9,562 nucleotides of DNA from positions 1 to 9,562 of the forward strand of contig JAIXZB010000218.1 in the NCBI GenBank assembly GCA_027489915.1, written 5' to 3'. Of this stretch, positions 1 to 5,441 are shown in pieces. This stretch comes from Rickettsiales bacterium (GTDB taxonomy: Bacteria; Pseudomonadota; Alphaproteobacteria; Rickettsiales; UBA3002). Positions within the stretch are counted from its first letter, which is position 1, and each line of letters begins with the position of its first letter. The notes under the pieces are model-generated. The model had not been told where the DNA came from. It saw only the letters and a program-made list of their open reading frames with translations, and did no database searches. Made by a program: the position numbers and the translations under genes.

Positions 1-649
1 GAGGGCATAAAAAGATTTCATCTGCGCAGTATTCATCGCCGCTTCTTGTTGCCATGGCATTTTTGAACCACGACATGTGGCTTACATCGCTGCCAATGAC
101 ATCTGGATAGGCGTGAGGTTGCGAGCAGGCCACTACTTTACCTGTTTTGTTAACCAGTAGAAGATTCTGATAGACTGAATAAAAGCGGTTAATGATAGAA
201 AGCCTGTTGATGGCATGCTTGCAGCTTTCTACCGACATATTCTCAAGGCAGCTATACATAGCGTCGTCGGTTGCCCACCACCTTACATCGGCTGTGCGTT
301 CGTAGAGGTTGCGAACGATAAGCTGCACCAATGTTTGAGCCATTTCCGAAAGGCGCGAAAATTCACTGGATTCAAACTGAGAGGCAAGCTCCGAGGTTTG
401 CTCGTTGATCCGCGTCATGATGGTTGTGCGCAATTCTTTTGAATTTACGGATGCCTGATTGGCAAGATTCTTCACCTCCTGCGCAACGACTGCGAACCCT
501 TTGCCATATTCACCTGCGCGCGCTGCTTCAATCGTGGCATTGAGGGCAAGAAGGTTTGTTTTGCTGGCAATACTCTCGTTGGTGCGTGCAAATTTATGCA
601 CTTCCATCTGAATGGTGCTGATAATGTGATCTATGCTGACCGATGCCAT
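1..649 (-). CDS. Methyl-accepting chemotaxis protein-like receptor, N-terminal signalling domain with Cache-like segment (partial)
   Basis: The minus strand is open from an ATG at 649 to the window edge, giving 216 residues without a stop. An AGGGG ribosome site six bases upstream supports this start. Residues about 30-68 form the conserved tip of a chemoreceptor signalling hairpin, with the phrases TNLLALNATIEAARAGEYG and KGFAVVAQEVKNLANQ; this is the part that contacts CheA and CheW in known receptors. After a helical linker, residues about 145-216 (around LLLVNKTGKVVACS and SWFKNAMATRSGDEY) look like a Cache/PDC sensor fold. No membrane segment is visible in the part seen, so the protein may be cytoplasmic, and the order signalling-then-sensor is the reverse of the classical layout. 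The gene is divergent from the pseudouridine synthase. The signalling-domain call is firm; the Cache call is by resemblance and the C terminus is unseen. Confidence 0.85.
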   Translation of the reverse strand, partial: MASVSIDHIISTIQMEVHKFARTNESIASKTNLLALNATIEAARAGEYGKGFAVVAQEVKNLANQASVNSKELRTTIMTRINEQTSELASQFESSEFSRLSEMAQTLVQLIVRNLYERTADVRWWATDDAMYSCLENMSVESCKHAINRLSIINRFYSVYQNLLLVNKTGKVVACSQPHAYPDVIGSDVSHMSWFKNAMATRSGDEYCADEIFLCP

Positions 650-720
650 AGTTTCCCCTGTACGCCTTGTTATACTATGAATTTGCTACTAAGCGGTAGG
701 TGTTGTAAATCAAATTCTTT

Positions 721-726
721 GGAGGG
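721..726 (+). promoter_or_regulatory. Shine-Dalgarno GGAGGG upstream of a possible TTG start
   Basis: GGAGGG lies seven bases before an in-frame TTG at 734-736, which would add 13 residues to the pseudouridine synthase. The ATG at 773 has only a distant AAGGTG (752-757), and the ATG at 788 has no clear site. This is the best ribosome site in the divergent spacer on the plus strand, so the true start may be 734. Confidence 0.45.
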
Positions 727-772
727 ACCCATCTTGGGCTCTTCTGTTTTTAAGGTGTTGCATAGTGTGTCC

Positions 773-1465
773 ATGAATTTATCTGATATGCTCACGTTAA
801 TACTTTATCGTGATGAAAATATTATCGTTCTTAATAAGCCGTCAGGCATTGCAGTGCATCGCACATCGAAGGGTGATCCTTCGCTGGAAGATGGTTTTGC
901 GCAATTACAGTTTGGGCAGAAGCGCAATCCCGCGCTTGCGCACAGACTGGATAAATTAACCAGCGGGTGTTTGGTGCTTGGTCGTAATGCAGGTGCGCTT
1001 ACCCGGTTGGGTAAATTATTTGCGAGTGGCAAAATTCGTAAGCGTTATCTTGCGCTCGTTATAGGTGGGCCCAAGGAGTCCAAAGGCGTTATATCTATTC
1101 CCATAACTCGCGTTGATTTGGGGCGAGGCAAATGGGAATTTCGCTGTGATGCAACAGGGCAGGAGGCGATAACCCACTATGAAGTGCTCAAAGCTTCTGC
1201 AACACATAGCTTACTTAGCCTTACGCCGATAACGGGTAGAACCCACCAATTACGTCTGCATTGTCAGGCAATGGGGTGTTCTATAATGGGGGATATATTC
1301 TATGGCGGAGGCGAGGGGCCTTTGATGCTGCATGCATTTCAGGTGATGATTCCCACTGGCAGTGGTTGCGCCCGTGTGGATGTGAACGCGCCCTTGCCCG
1401 ATTACATGGCTCAGGCACTAGCACAGCATTCCATGAGTATTCCTGCGCCTATGGCTTGGGAATAA
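773..1465 (+). CDS. RluA-family RNA pseudouridine synthase
   Basis: The product, 230 residues from the ATG at 773, would isomerise uridine to pseudouridine in rRNA or tRNA in the cytoplasm. The N terminus has the family phrase IIVLNKPSGIAVH. The catalytic motif HRLDKLTSG is at residues 57-65 with the nucleophilic Asp at 60, the RTHQLRLH motif is at 156-163, and GDIFYGG follows at 173-179. There is no N-terminal S4 RNA-binding domain, so it belongs to the short single-domain members; the target base cannot be told from sequence. The reading frame is open from 596, but that would overlap the divergent receptor gene, so a later start is chosen. A TTG at 734 with a strong GGAGGG site is the main alternative, and ATG 788 is also possible. 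Its 3' end overlaps the convergent lipoprotein gene by 17 bases. The family is certain, the exact start is not. Confidence 0.93.
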   Translation: MNLSDMLTLILYRDENIIVLNKPSGIAVHRTSKGDPSLEDGFAQLQFGQKRNPALAHRLDKLTSGCLVLGRNAGALTRLGKLFASGKIRKRYLALVIGGPKESKGVISIPITRVDLGRGKWEFRCDATGQEAITHYEVLKASATHSLLSLTPITGRTHQLRLHCQAMGCSIMGDIFYGGGEGPLMLHAFQVMIPTGSGCARVDVNAPLPDYMAQALAQHSMSIPAPMAWE

Positions 1466-1826
1466 GCGTTACTGTAATTTCTTCTGGGTATTCGTAACCT
1501 GCGCCCGAGGCTGCATCCACCAGAGCAGGAACGCCGAGTAGCAAAATGTTGCCGTAAGCGCGTCCTCTGGTTCCGGCTTGGGCTTTGCTCACGTTACTTC
1601 CCACGCCTTCCTTGCTGCATATCACCTGTAACTGTTTGAAAGCCCGGGGAACGGTGATGGATTCGGGGGTGGAGTCTACTTCCCATGTTTGCTCGCCGTT
1701 GCTTATGGTGCAGGAGGCGCCTTGCTCGGGGGTGGTGGATATGCGAATCGTTTGTGTTTCATCGGCTGTAAGTGTTGCACAGGCAGGAAGTGCTAAAAGC
1801 AGTGCAATCAAAGCTATGTGGCGCAT
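1449..1826 (-). CDS. Small lipoprotein with PEGA-like fold
   Basis: This 125-residue protein begins with a short basic end, a hydrophobic stretch and the lipobox L13-P-A-C16, so it should be exported, lipidated at Cys16 and anchored in a membrane facing the periplasm. The mature part carries ISTTPEQGASCTI, a polar loop, then SITVPRAFKQLQVICSKEG, resembling the PEGA-like beta repeats of short envelope lipoproteins. It ends with a glycine- and alanine-rich segment (LLGVPALVDAASGAGYEYP) that may touch the membrane or a partner. No catalytic motif is seen and the function is unknown. It follows the SOUL gene after nine bases: the SOUL stop codon TAG overlaps the AGGA ribosome site, seven bases before this ATG, so the two are probably co-transcribed. 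The last 17 bases overlap the pseudouridine synthase gene on the other strand. The lipoprotein call is strong, the fold assignment moderate. Confidence 0.85.
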   Translation of the reverse strand: MRHIALIALLLALPACATLTADETQTIRISTTPEQGASCTISNGEQTWEVDSTPESITVPRAFKQLQVICSKEGVGSNVSKAQAGTRGRAYGNILLLGVPALVDAASGAGYEYPEEITVTLIPKP

Positions 1827-1835
1827 GCATGCATC

Positions 1836-2468
1836 CTATTTGAGATCGAACATAATCTCGTTACGCCGAAAATAGGGCAGTGTCCATGGTGGATTGTAAT
1901 AGGCGTATGTTGCGGGGCCTGTTACTTCCAATTTCTCTTTTTCTATAAAGGCTTCAAGCAGGCCGTAATGCTCGGCTATATTCGCATCGCTGGTGCGGCC
2001 ATTGAAGCGAATAGCTACTGTGCGCTTTGCGGGCTGTTCGCTTAAGGTTACGGCATCATTCTTTGGTTTTGGCAAATTTGCGAGTGTATATTCGGCAGGC
2101 ATGACAAAGCGTACCTTCCATTCTTTACCCTGTTTTTGTTGAATCACAGGAGCCGTCATAGCGATGGACTGGCCTTTTTCCTGCTGCGTTACGGGTGCGG
2201 TCATGGCGATTTTGGTGTTCGGAATGTTGGCGCCAAAGATATAATCCGCAAGCGAGCTGAAGCCTTCATTCACTGCACCCATGCGGTCGCCTTTTACGGT
2301 GGTTTCTGCTATCACAAGTGATGGATAGTTGCGGATTTCGATGTCACCTGCCGTGCGCTCTACGGTGTATCTGGGTGTTTCAACCTGACTCATAATAACC
2401 CCGCATGAGCTGAGCGCTGCTGTAGCCAGCAACGCCGCTGCTATAATGATTTTATTGCGTTTGCGCAT
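1836..2468 (-). CDS. SOUL family heme-binding-like lipoprotein
   Basis: The 210-residue product starts MRKRNK followed by a hydrophobic core and the lipobox L19-S-S-C22, so it is a predicted exported lipoprotein. Residues about 32-209 match the SOUL/HBP fold: YTVERTAGDIEIRNYPSLVIAE at the start of the domain, the signature KIAMTAPV at 86-93 repeated as SIAMTAPV at 101-108, and FNGRTSD near 155. Some SOUL proteins, mostly animal ones, bind heme or porphyrins. Bacterial relatives are poorly characterised and ligand binding here is inference. The doubled IAMTAPV is, as I recall, common in proteobacterial members. An AGGAGA ribosome site precedes the ATG. The gene leads a probable two-gene unit with the small lipoprotein downstream and is divergent from the methyltransferase gene across 110 bases. 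Confidence in the family is high; the biological role is open. Confidence 0.93.
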   Translation of the reverse strand: MRKRNKIIIAAALLATAALSSCGVIMSQVETPRYTVERTAGDIEIRNYPSLVIAETTVKGDRMGAVNEGFSSLADYIFGANIPNTKIAMTAPVTQQEKGQSIAMTAPVIQQKQGKEWKVRFVMPAEYTLANLPKPKNDAVTLSEQPAKRTVAIRFNGRTSDANIAEHYGLLEAFIEKEKLEVTGPATYAYYNPPWTLPYFRRNEIMFDLK

Positions 2469-2489
2469 AGATTCTCCTGTAATGCTCTT

Positions 2490-2517
2490 TAATTAGTGCC
2501 TTTGCCTTTGCTTACAA
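2490..2517 (-). promoter_or_regulatory. Candidate promoter for the SOUL/lipoprotein unit
   Basis: On the minus strand TTGTAA (2517-2512) and TAATTA (2495-2490) are separated by 16 bases and lie just upstream of the AGGAGA ribosome site. Both hexamers are only partial matches to sigma-70 boxes. This 110-base divergent spacer (2469-2578) shows no hairpin or other clear signal, and I found no good promoter for the plus-strand gene in it. Confidence 0.25.
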
Positions 2518-2578
2518 GGAGCATGGTGGCGTAAATCTGCGCTTCTCATTTTGTGTATTTGCACTTAGATTGCCCTGT

Positions 2579-3466
2579 ATGAGTGTTGCATCTTTATATG
2601 AAAAACTTAAGCAGGCCAGAACCGAAGAAGATGTAAAGGATATTTACATCAAGGCCTTGGGGCTAAAAAGCTATACCAAGGGGCTGATAGACATCCGCAC
2701 CGATGAAATCTGGTTCGAGGCGAAAGACAAGCCCACATTGAGCTATGCCATGTTCACGCAGCTTTTGCATTATGTGCAGGATGCCCTGAATAAAGGCGAG
2801 CCATTGCCGCCGTTTCTGGCGGTGATAGATGCGGAAAAAGCCGCCATTATGGAAACGGAAAATGTGCTGCCGCTTCTCAAGAAGAAAATCATCAAATGGG
2901 GTAAATCGGCAAGCCAATACCCCAAAGAAGCGCTCGATGTGGTGTCGGCGCATATCGGCACGCATTTCGTGTCGTATAAAATCGCCACACACGAGGAAGA
3001 GTTTATTGCCACCGTAAAAGCGGCGATTAAAACAGGCAAAATCATCCGCACGCAAATCACGCCCGATAACTTGAAGCAGGTGTTCGATAAATGGGTGGCG
3101 ATGGTTGGGCGCGAAGTGGCAGGGGTGGCGGAAGAGAAATACGCGCTGTTGTTTTTTGCCGATATTATGAGCGATGGCACAGTATCGACGCATGATAATT
3201 TGCCCGCCGAGCTATTGCACAAGAATAATGCGCCTGTGTTTAGTTTAGAAGGCAAGATTTATGAGCTGGGCAACAAAGAAGGCTATCGCCAGTTTTGGGC
3301 GATTTATCACCGCCCGCCCGATAAACAATACCGCGATTATTTGCTGGAGCGGCGCGATAGTTTAATCCCCCTCGATGAGCGCAGCTTCAAAGGCGCATAT
3401 TACACCCCGCTGCATGTGGTCGATAAAGCCTATGACACGCTTGCCGAAACTCTCGGCAAGAACTAG
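2579..3466 (+). CDS. N-terminal fragment: nuclease-like region plus methyltransferase motif X
   Basis: This is the first piece of the interrupted gene, 295 residues. The ATG at 2579 is preferred to the in-frame TTG at 2570; neither has a good ribosome site. Residues 35-49 read GLIDIRTDEIWFEAK, with Asp38 and Glu47-Ala-Lys49, which fits the D-(8)-ExK spacing of PD-(D/E)xK nucleases found at the N terminus of type IIG enzymes. This is a motif match only, and the fold is not proven. The middle is helical without a clear domain signature. The end carries the motif X phrase KGAYYTPLHVV, which binds S-adenosylmethionine only together with motif I, now behind the stop. If translated alone it would be a nuclease-like protein without methyltransferase protection; whether it is active or stable is unknown. 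Confidence 0.6.
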   Translation: MSVASLYEKLKQARTEEDVKDIYIKALGLKSYTKGLIDIRTDEIWFEAKDKPTLSYAMFTQLLHYVQDALNKGEPLPPFLAVIDAEKAAIMETENVLPLLKKKIIKWGKSASQYPKEALDVVSAHIGTHFVSYKIATHEEEFIATVKAAIKTGKIIRTQITPDNLKQVFDKWVAMVGREVAGVAEEKYALLFFADIMSDGTVSTHDNLPAELLHKNNAPVFSLEGKIYELGNKEGYRQFWAIYHRPPDKQYRDYLLERRDSLIPLDERSFKGAYYTPLHVVDKAYDTLAETLGKN

Positions 3467-3481
3467 CAGCAAAACTACATT

Positions 3482-5071
3482 GTGTGGGATATGTGCTGTG
3501 GGGTTGGCAATTTAGAGGTGAAGCACAGCAACCACCGCAACGTGTTTATGAGTACGCTCGACCAAGCAGATGTGGATGTGATGCGCGCCACCAAAACCTG
3601 CGTTGCTGCCACGCGCTTTCAATATGATTATCTGAATGATGATATTACCGATGATGGGCAGATTGATTATACGCTGACGAATAAACTACCCGCCGAGCTG
3701 CGCGCGGCGATTGCAGCAGCAAATGCAGGCACGGGGAAGAAGATTTTAGTGCTGATTAACCCGCCTTATGCGGAGGCGGCGAATTCACAAGGTAACGAAG
3801 GCAAAACCGATGTTGCCGCCACTAATATCGGCGCGTGGATGAAATCGCAGGATTATGGCTATGGTGCGCGCGAATTATTCACACAATTTTTGGTACGTAT
3901 TGGGCGCGAAATGCCCACTGCCACGGTGGCGATGTTCAGCACACTCAAATATGTGAATGCACCGAACTTCGAGAAGTTCCGCGAACATTGGAATGCACAG
4001 TTTCTGGATGGATTTATTGTGCATTCCAAAGCGTTCGATGGATTAAAAGGCAATTTCCCCATCGGATTTTTGATTTGGAAAACCAACAAGCAAGGCAGGC
4101 GTACCGCCATCACCGAGATTGCGGTAGAGGTATTGGACAAGAAGGCAAATCCGATTGGCGATAAGAAATTCTACAATCTTCCAAACAATCAATTTCTCAG
4201 CTTATGGATGCCCCGATTAAAAACTAGTGGAACGAACATACCCCTTAAGAATGCCATTCATCCGCAGACCAATCATGCAAAAGTTACTGCGTGGCGAGAT
4301 GATGCTATTGGTTACTTGTTAGCGAATAGTAATGACCCGCAACATGCTGGCACTTTAACAGCGCTTTATTCTTCAGTATGCAGCCAAGCAAATGGCTTCT
4401 ACATCACCCCCGACAATCTCTGGCAAGCTGCGATTGTGTTTGCTGTGCGCCGCCTAATCAAACCCACATGGATAAACGACCGCGACCAGTTTTTGCAGCC
4501 CTCCGCGCCGCTTTCGGATGAATTTAAAACCGATTGTTTGATATGGATGCTGTTTAATGGTAGCAATTTGACTGCCAGTGCGGATGGGCTGGAGTGGAAC
4601 GGGCGGACATGGAGCATTGTCAATCATTTCATTCCCTTCACGGAAGGCGAAGTTGGTGCGCCTGAGCGATTTGAATCTGATTTTATGGTTCGGTATTTGG
4701 CCACGCCGTATCCCCGTCATTCTGTGGCAAGCAAAGCGCAGAGCACAGAATCTTTAGATCCTGCGCAATTGCGTCGCAATTCGCAGGATGACAAAGCAAA
4801 ACCTCTCTCGCCCGAAGCGCTGGCGGTGCTGAACGCGGGGCGCGCACTATGGCAAGCCTATTTCGCGCACACCCCACCCCACAGCGTGCGCGAGGAATTG
4901 AAGCTAAACCGCGCGGATGTGGGCTGGTATCAAATCCGCAATGCGCTGAAAAAACGTGAAACGCTTGGCGATGGGGTGCCAGTGGATTTTGCCCCCTTCG
5001 AGGCTGCCTACAAAGCCTTAAGCGAAAAACTGGTGCCGCAGCTCTATGCGCTTGGGTTTTTGAAGCCCTGA
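3482..5071 (+). CDS. C-terminal fragment: N6-adenine methyltransferase core and target-recognition region
   Basis: This second piece is in the same frame as the first and could be translated separately only from the GTG at 3482 or the ATG at 3491; no ribosome site precedes either. From GTG it has 529 residues. It contains motif I DMCCGVGNLE at residues 3-12, FMSTLDQADVDVM at 22-34 where an acidic residue would hold the cofactor ribose, and the catalytic NPPY at 93-96. Downstream, FSTLKYVNAPNFEKFREHW and KGNFPIGFLIWKT continue the methyltransferase fold, followed by a region likely to read the DNA target. Near residue 412-437 the chain is encoded by the double-hairpin element at 4716-4792. A start at the GTG leaves motif I at the extreme N terminus and removes motif X, so independent activity is doubtful. 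Confidence 0.6.
   Translation: MWDMCCGVGNLEVKHSNHRNVFMSTLDQADVDVMRATKTCVAATRFQYDYLNDDITDDGQIDYTLTNKLPAELRAAIAAANAGTGKKILVLINPPYAEAANSQGNEGKTDVAATNIGAWMKSQDYGYGARELFTQFLVRIGREMPTATVAMFSTLKYVNAPNFEKFREHWNAQFLDGFIVHSKAFDGLKGNFPIGFLIWKTNKQGRRTAITEIAVEVLDKKANPIGDKKFYNLPNNQFLSLWMPRLKTSGTNIPLKNAIHPQTNHAKVTAWRDDAIGYLLANSNDPQHAGTLTALYSSVCSQANGFYITPDNLWQAAIVFAVRRLIKPTWINDRDQFLQPSAPLSDEFKTDCLIWMLFNGSNLTASADGLEWNGRTWSIVNHFIPFTEGEVGAPERFESDFMVRYLATPYPRHSVASKAQSTESLDPAQLRRNSQDDKAKPLSPEALAVLNAGRALWQAYFAHTPPHSVREELKLNRADVGWYQIRNALKKRETLGDGVPVDFAPFEAAYKALSEKLVPQLYALGFLKP
4716..4792 (+). repeat. Double-hairpin palindromic element inside the methyltransferase reading frame
   Basis: The element begins GTCATTCTGTG and ends CGCAGGATGAC; the reverse complement of the end matches the start at 9 of 11 positions. 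Hairpin one pairs ATTCTGTG (4719-4726) with CACAGAAT (4744-4751). Hairpin two pairs ATCCTGCG plus AATTGCG (4758-4773, one bulged C) with CGCAATT plus CGCAGGAT (4775-4789). Between them ATCT-TT-AGAT is itself palindromic. It is translated without a stop into about 26 polar residues (HSVASKAQSTESLDPAQLRR and so on). The layout matches the element at 5079-5168 and recalls Rickettsia palindromic elements that insert in frame in genes. The repeat structure is seen directly; mobility is inference. Confidence 0.7.
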
Positions 5072-5078
5072 TTTATTT

Positions 5079-5168
5079 TGTCACCCCGCACGTGTTGCGG
5101 GGTCTGTGGTGCAGCTTGCAGGAATGTGCGTGTTGGCAGACGGATACCGCAATACATGCGGTATGACA
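5079..5168 (+). repeat. Intergenic double-hairpin palindromic element
   Basis: It starts eight bases after the methyltransferase stop and is bounded by TGTCA (5079-5083) and TGACA (5164-5168). Hairpin one pairs ACCCCGCA (5083-5090) with TGCGGGGT (5096-5103) around a five-base loop. Hairpin two pairs ATACCGCA (5144-5151) with TGCGGTAT (5157-5164) around a five-base loop. TCTG (5103-5106) and CAGA (5137-5140) bracket the centre, which also holds TGCA-GCT-TGCA. No T-run follows either stem, so it is not a canonical terminator, although it could protect or end the upstream message. The shared architecture with 4716-4792 suggests one family of small dispersed repeats. Confidence 0.65.
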
Positions 5169-5187
5169 GGTTTTGGGGTGGGGCTAT

Positions 5188-5263
5188 AGGGAGGGATTGC
5201 TAAGTTCACTTCGTCGACTCAAGCGCGGAGTTGAACGGAGGGTTCTTCCGAGCTACCCTCCCT
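5188..5263 (+). other. Foldable segment with 8-base inverted ends
   Basis: AGGGAGGG (5188-5195) and CCCTCCCT (5256-5263) are perfect inverted ends. Inside, GTTCA (5204-5208) can pair with TGAAC (5232-5236), and ACTC (5217-5220) with GAGT (5228-5231). GGAGGGT near 5237-5243 can pair with ACCCTCC at 5255-5261, in competition with the outer stem. It could be a structured RNA or another small palindromic repeat; I recognise no family. Its right arm shares sequence with the tRNA-Ser 3' end. Confidence 0.4.
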
Positions 5264-5318
5264 GTCTGCCATAAAAAAAGCCGCGCTAGGCGGCTGTTTT
5301 TATGGCGGACAGGGAGGG
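5256..5318. repeat. 29-position inverted repeat joining the terminator and the tRNA-Ser 3' end
   Basis: The arm 5256-5284 is the reverse complement of 5290-5318 with 27 Watson-Crick matches out of 29, one T-G wobble (5267/5307) and one A-G mismatch (5278/5296), around the five-base loop 5285-5289. The inner part is the tRNA terminator. The outer part of the right arm is the tRNA acceptor and T-arm 3' strand with CCA. Confidence 0.85.
5273..5301 (-). terminator. Rho-independent terminator of tRNA-Ser, probably bidirectional
   Basis: Read on the minus strand, AGCCGC (5295-5290), loop CTAGC and GCGGCT (5284-5279) form a six-pair GC-rich stem that runs into seven T residues (5279-5273). It begins only a few bases after the tRNA CCA. 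The plus strand shows the same stem followed by GTTTTT, so it may also stop transcripts from the methyltransferase side. Confidence 0.85.
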
Positions 5319-5392
5319 ATTCGAACCCTCGATAGAGTTGCCCCTATGCCAGTTTTCGAGACTGGTACCTTCAACCACTCGGTCACCTGTCC
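5303..5392 (-). tRNA. tRNA-Ser (anticodon CGA)
   Basis: The minus strand folds as a class II tRNA of 90 bases including an encoded CCA. The acceptor stem GGACAGG (5392-5386) pairs with CCTGTCC before discriminator G. The anticodon arm is CCAGT-CTCGAAA-ACTGG, with anticodon CGA at 5358-5356, which reads UCG. The long variable arm (ATAGGGGCAACTCTAT) is typical of serine. The T arm is GAGGG-TTCGAAT-CCCTC. No strong promoter is evident in the 49 bases upstream, so it may be read through from the sugar genes or use a weak promoter. A terminator follows directly, and part of its flank can pair with the tRNA 3' end. Confidence 0.97.
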
Positions 5393-5441
5393 GCACGTAT
5401 GAGATTTCGCTCTTAACGAGCCTTAGTGCAAATGTAAATAG

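Larger units (their letters stand above)
2579..5071 (+). pseudogene. Fused restriction-modification type N6-adenine DNA methyltransferase, interrupted by an amber codon
   Basis: One frame runs from ATG 2579 to the TGA at 5069-5071 and is broken only by TAG at 3464-3466 (codon 296). Without that codon it would encode about 830 residues: an N-terminal nuclease-like region, the methyltransferase motif X (GAYYTP, 272-277), motif I (DMCCGVGNLE, 304-313), motif IV NPPY (394-397), then a long C-terminal target-recognition region. This is the order of fused type IIG-like enzymes that methylate the N6 of adenine and may cut the same DNA. The stop falls between motifs X and I, so neither half has a full catalytic core. 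A change of TGG to TAG would explain it, since I recall Trp in the related phrase GKNWQ. No partner specificity subunit or separate nuclease gene is nearby. Natural suppression, a sequencing error or a split enzyme remain possible. Confidence 0.82.

Noticed and set aside
671..676. TATACT as a -10 box for the pseudouridine synthase
   Set aside because: No acceptable -35 hexamer at 16-18 bases upstream, and the sequence is AT-rich enough for this by chance.
596..772. N-terminal extension of the pseudouridine synthase to an ATG at 596
   Set aside because: It would overlap the divergent chemoreceptor gene and its ribosome site, and the added residues show no family similarity.
2663..3255. Long open frames on the minus strand under the methyltransferase
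   Set aside because: They are His/Arg- or Cys/Ser-rich shadows of the real coding strand with no motifs or ribosome sites.
3464..3466. Genome-wide reassignment of TAG as a sense codon
   Set aside because: TAG ends at least four other genes at positions that fit family lengths and gene borders, so it acts as a normal stop here.
5408..5426. Small hairpin GCTC-TTAAC-GAGC after the pglE-like stop as a terminator
   Set aside because: Only four pairs and no T-run on either strand.
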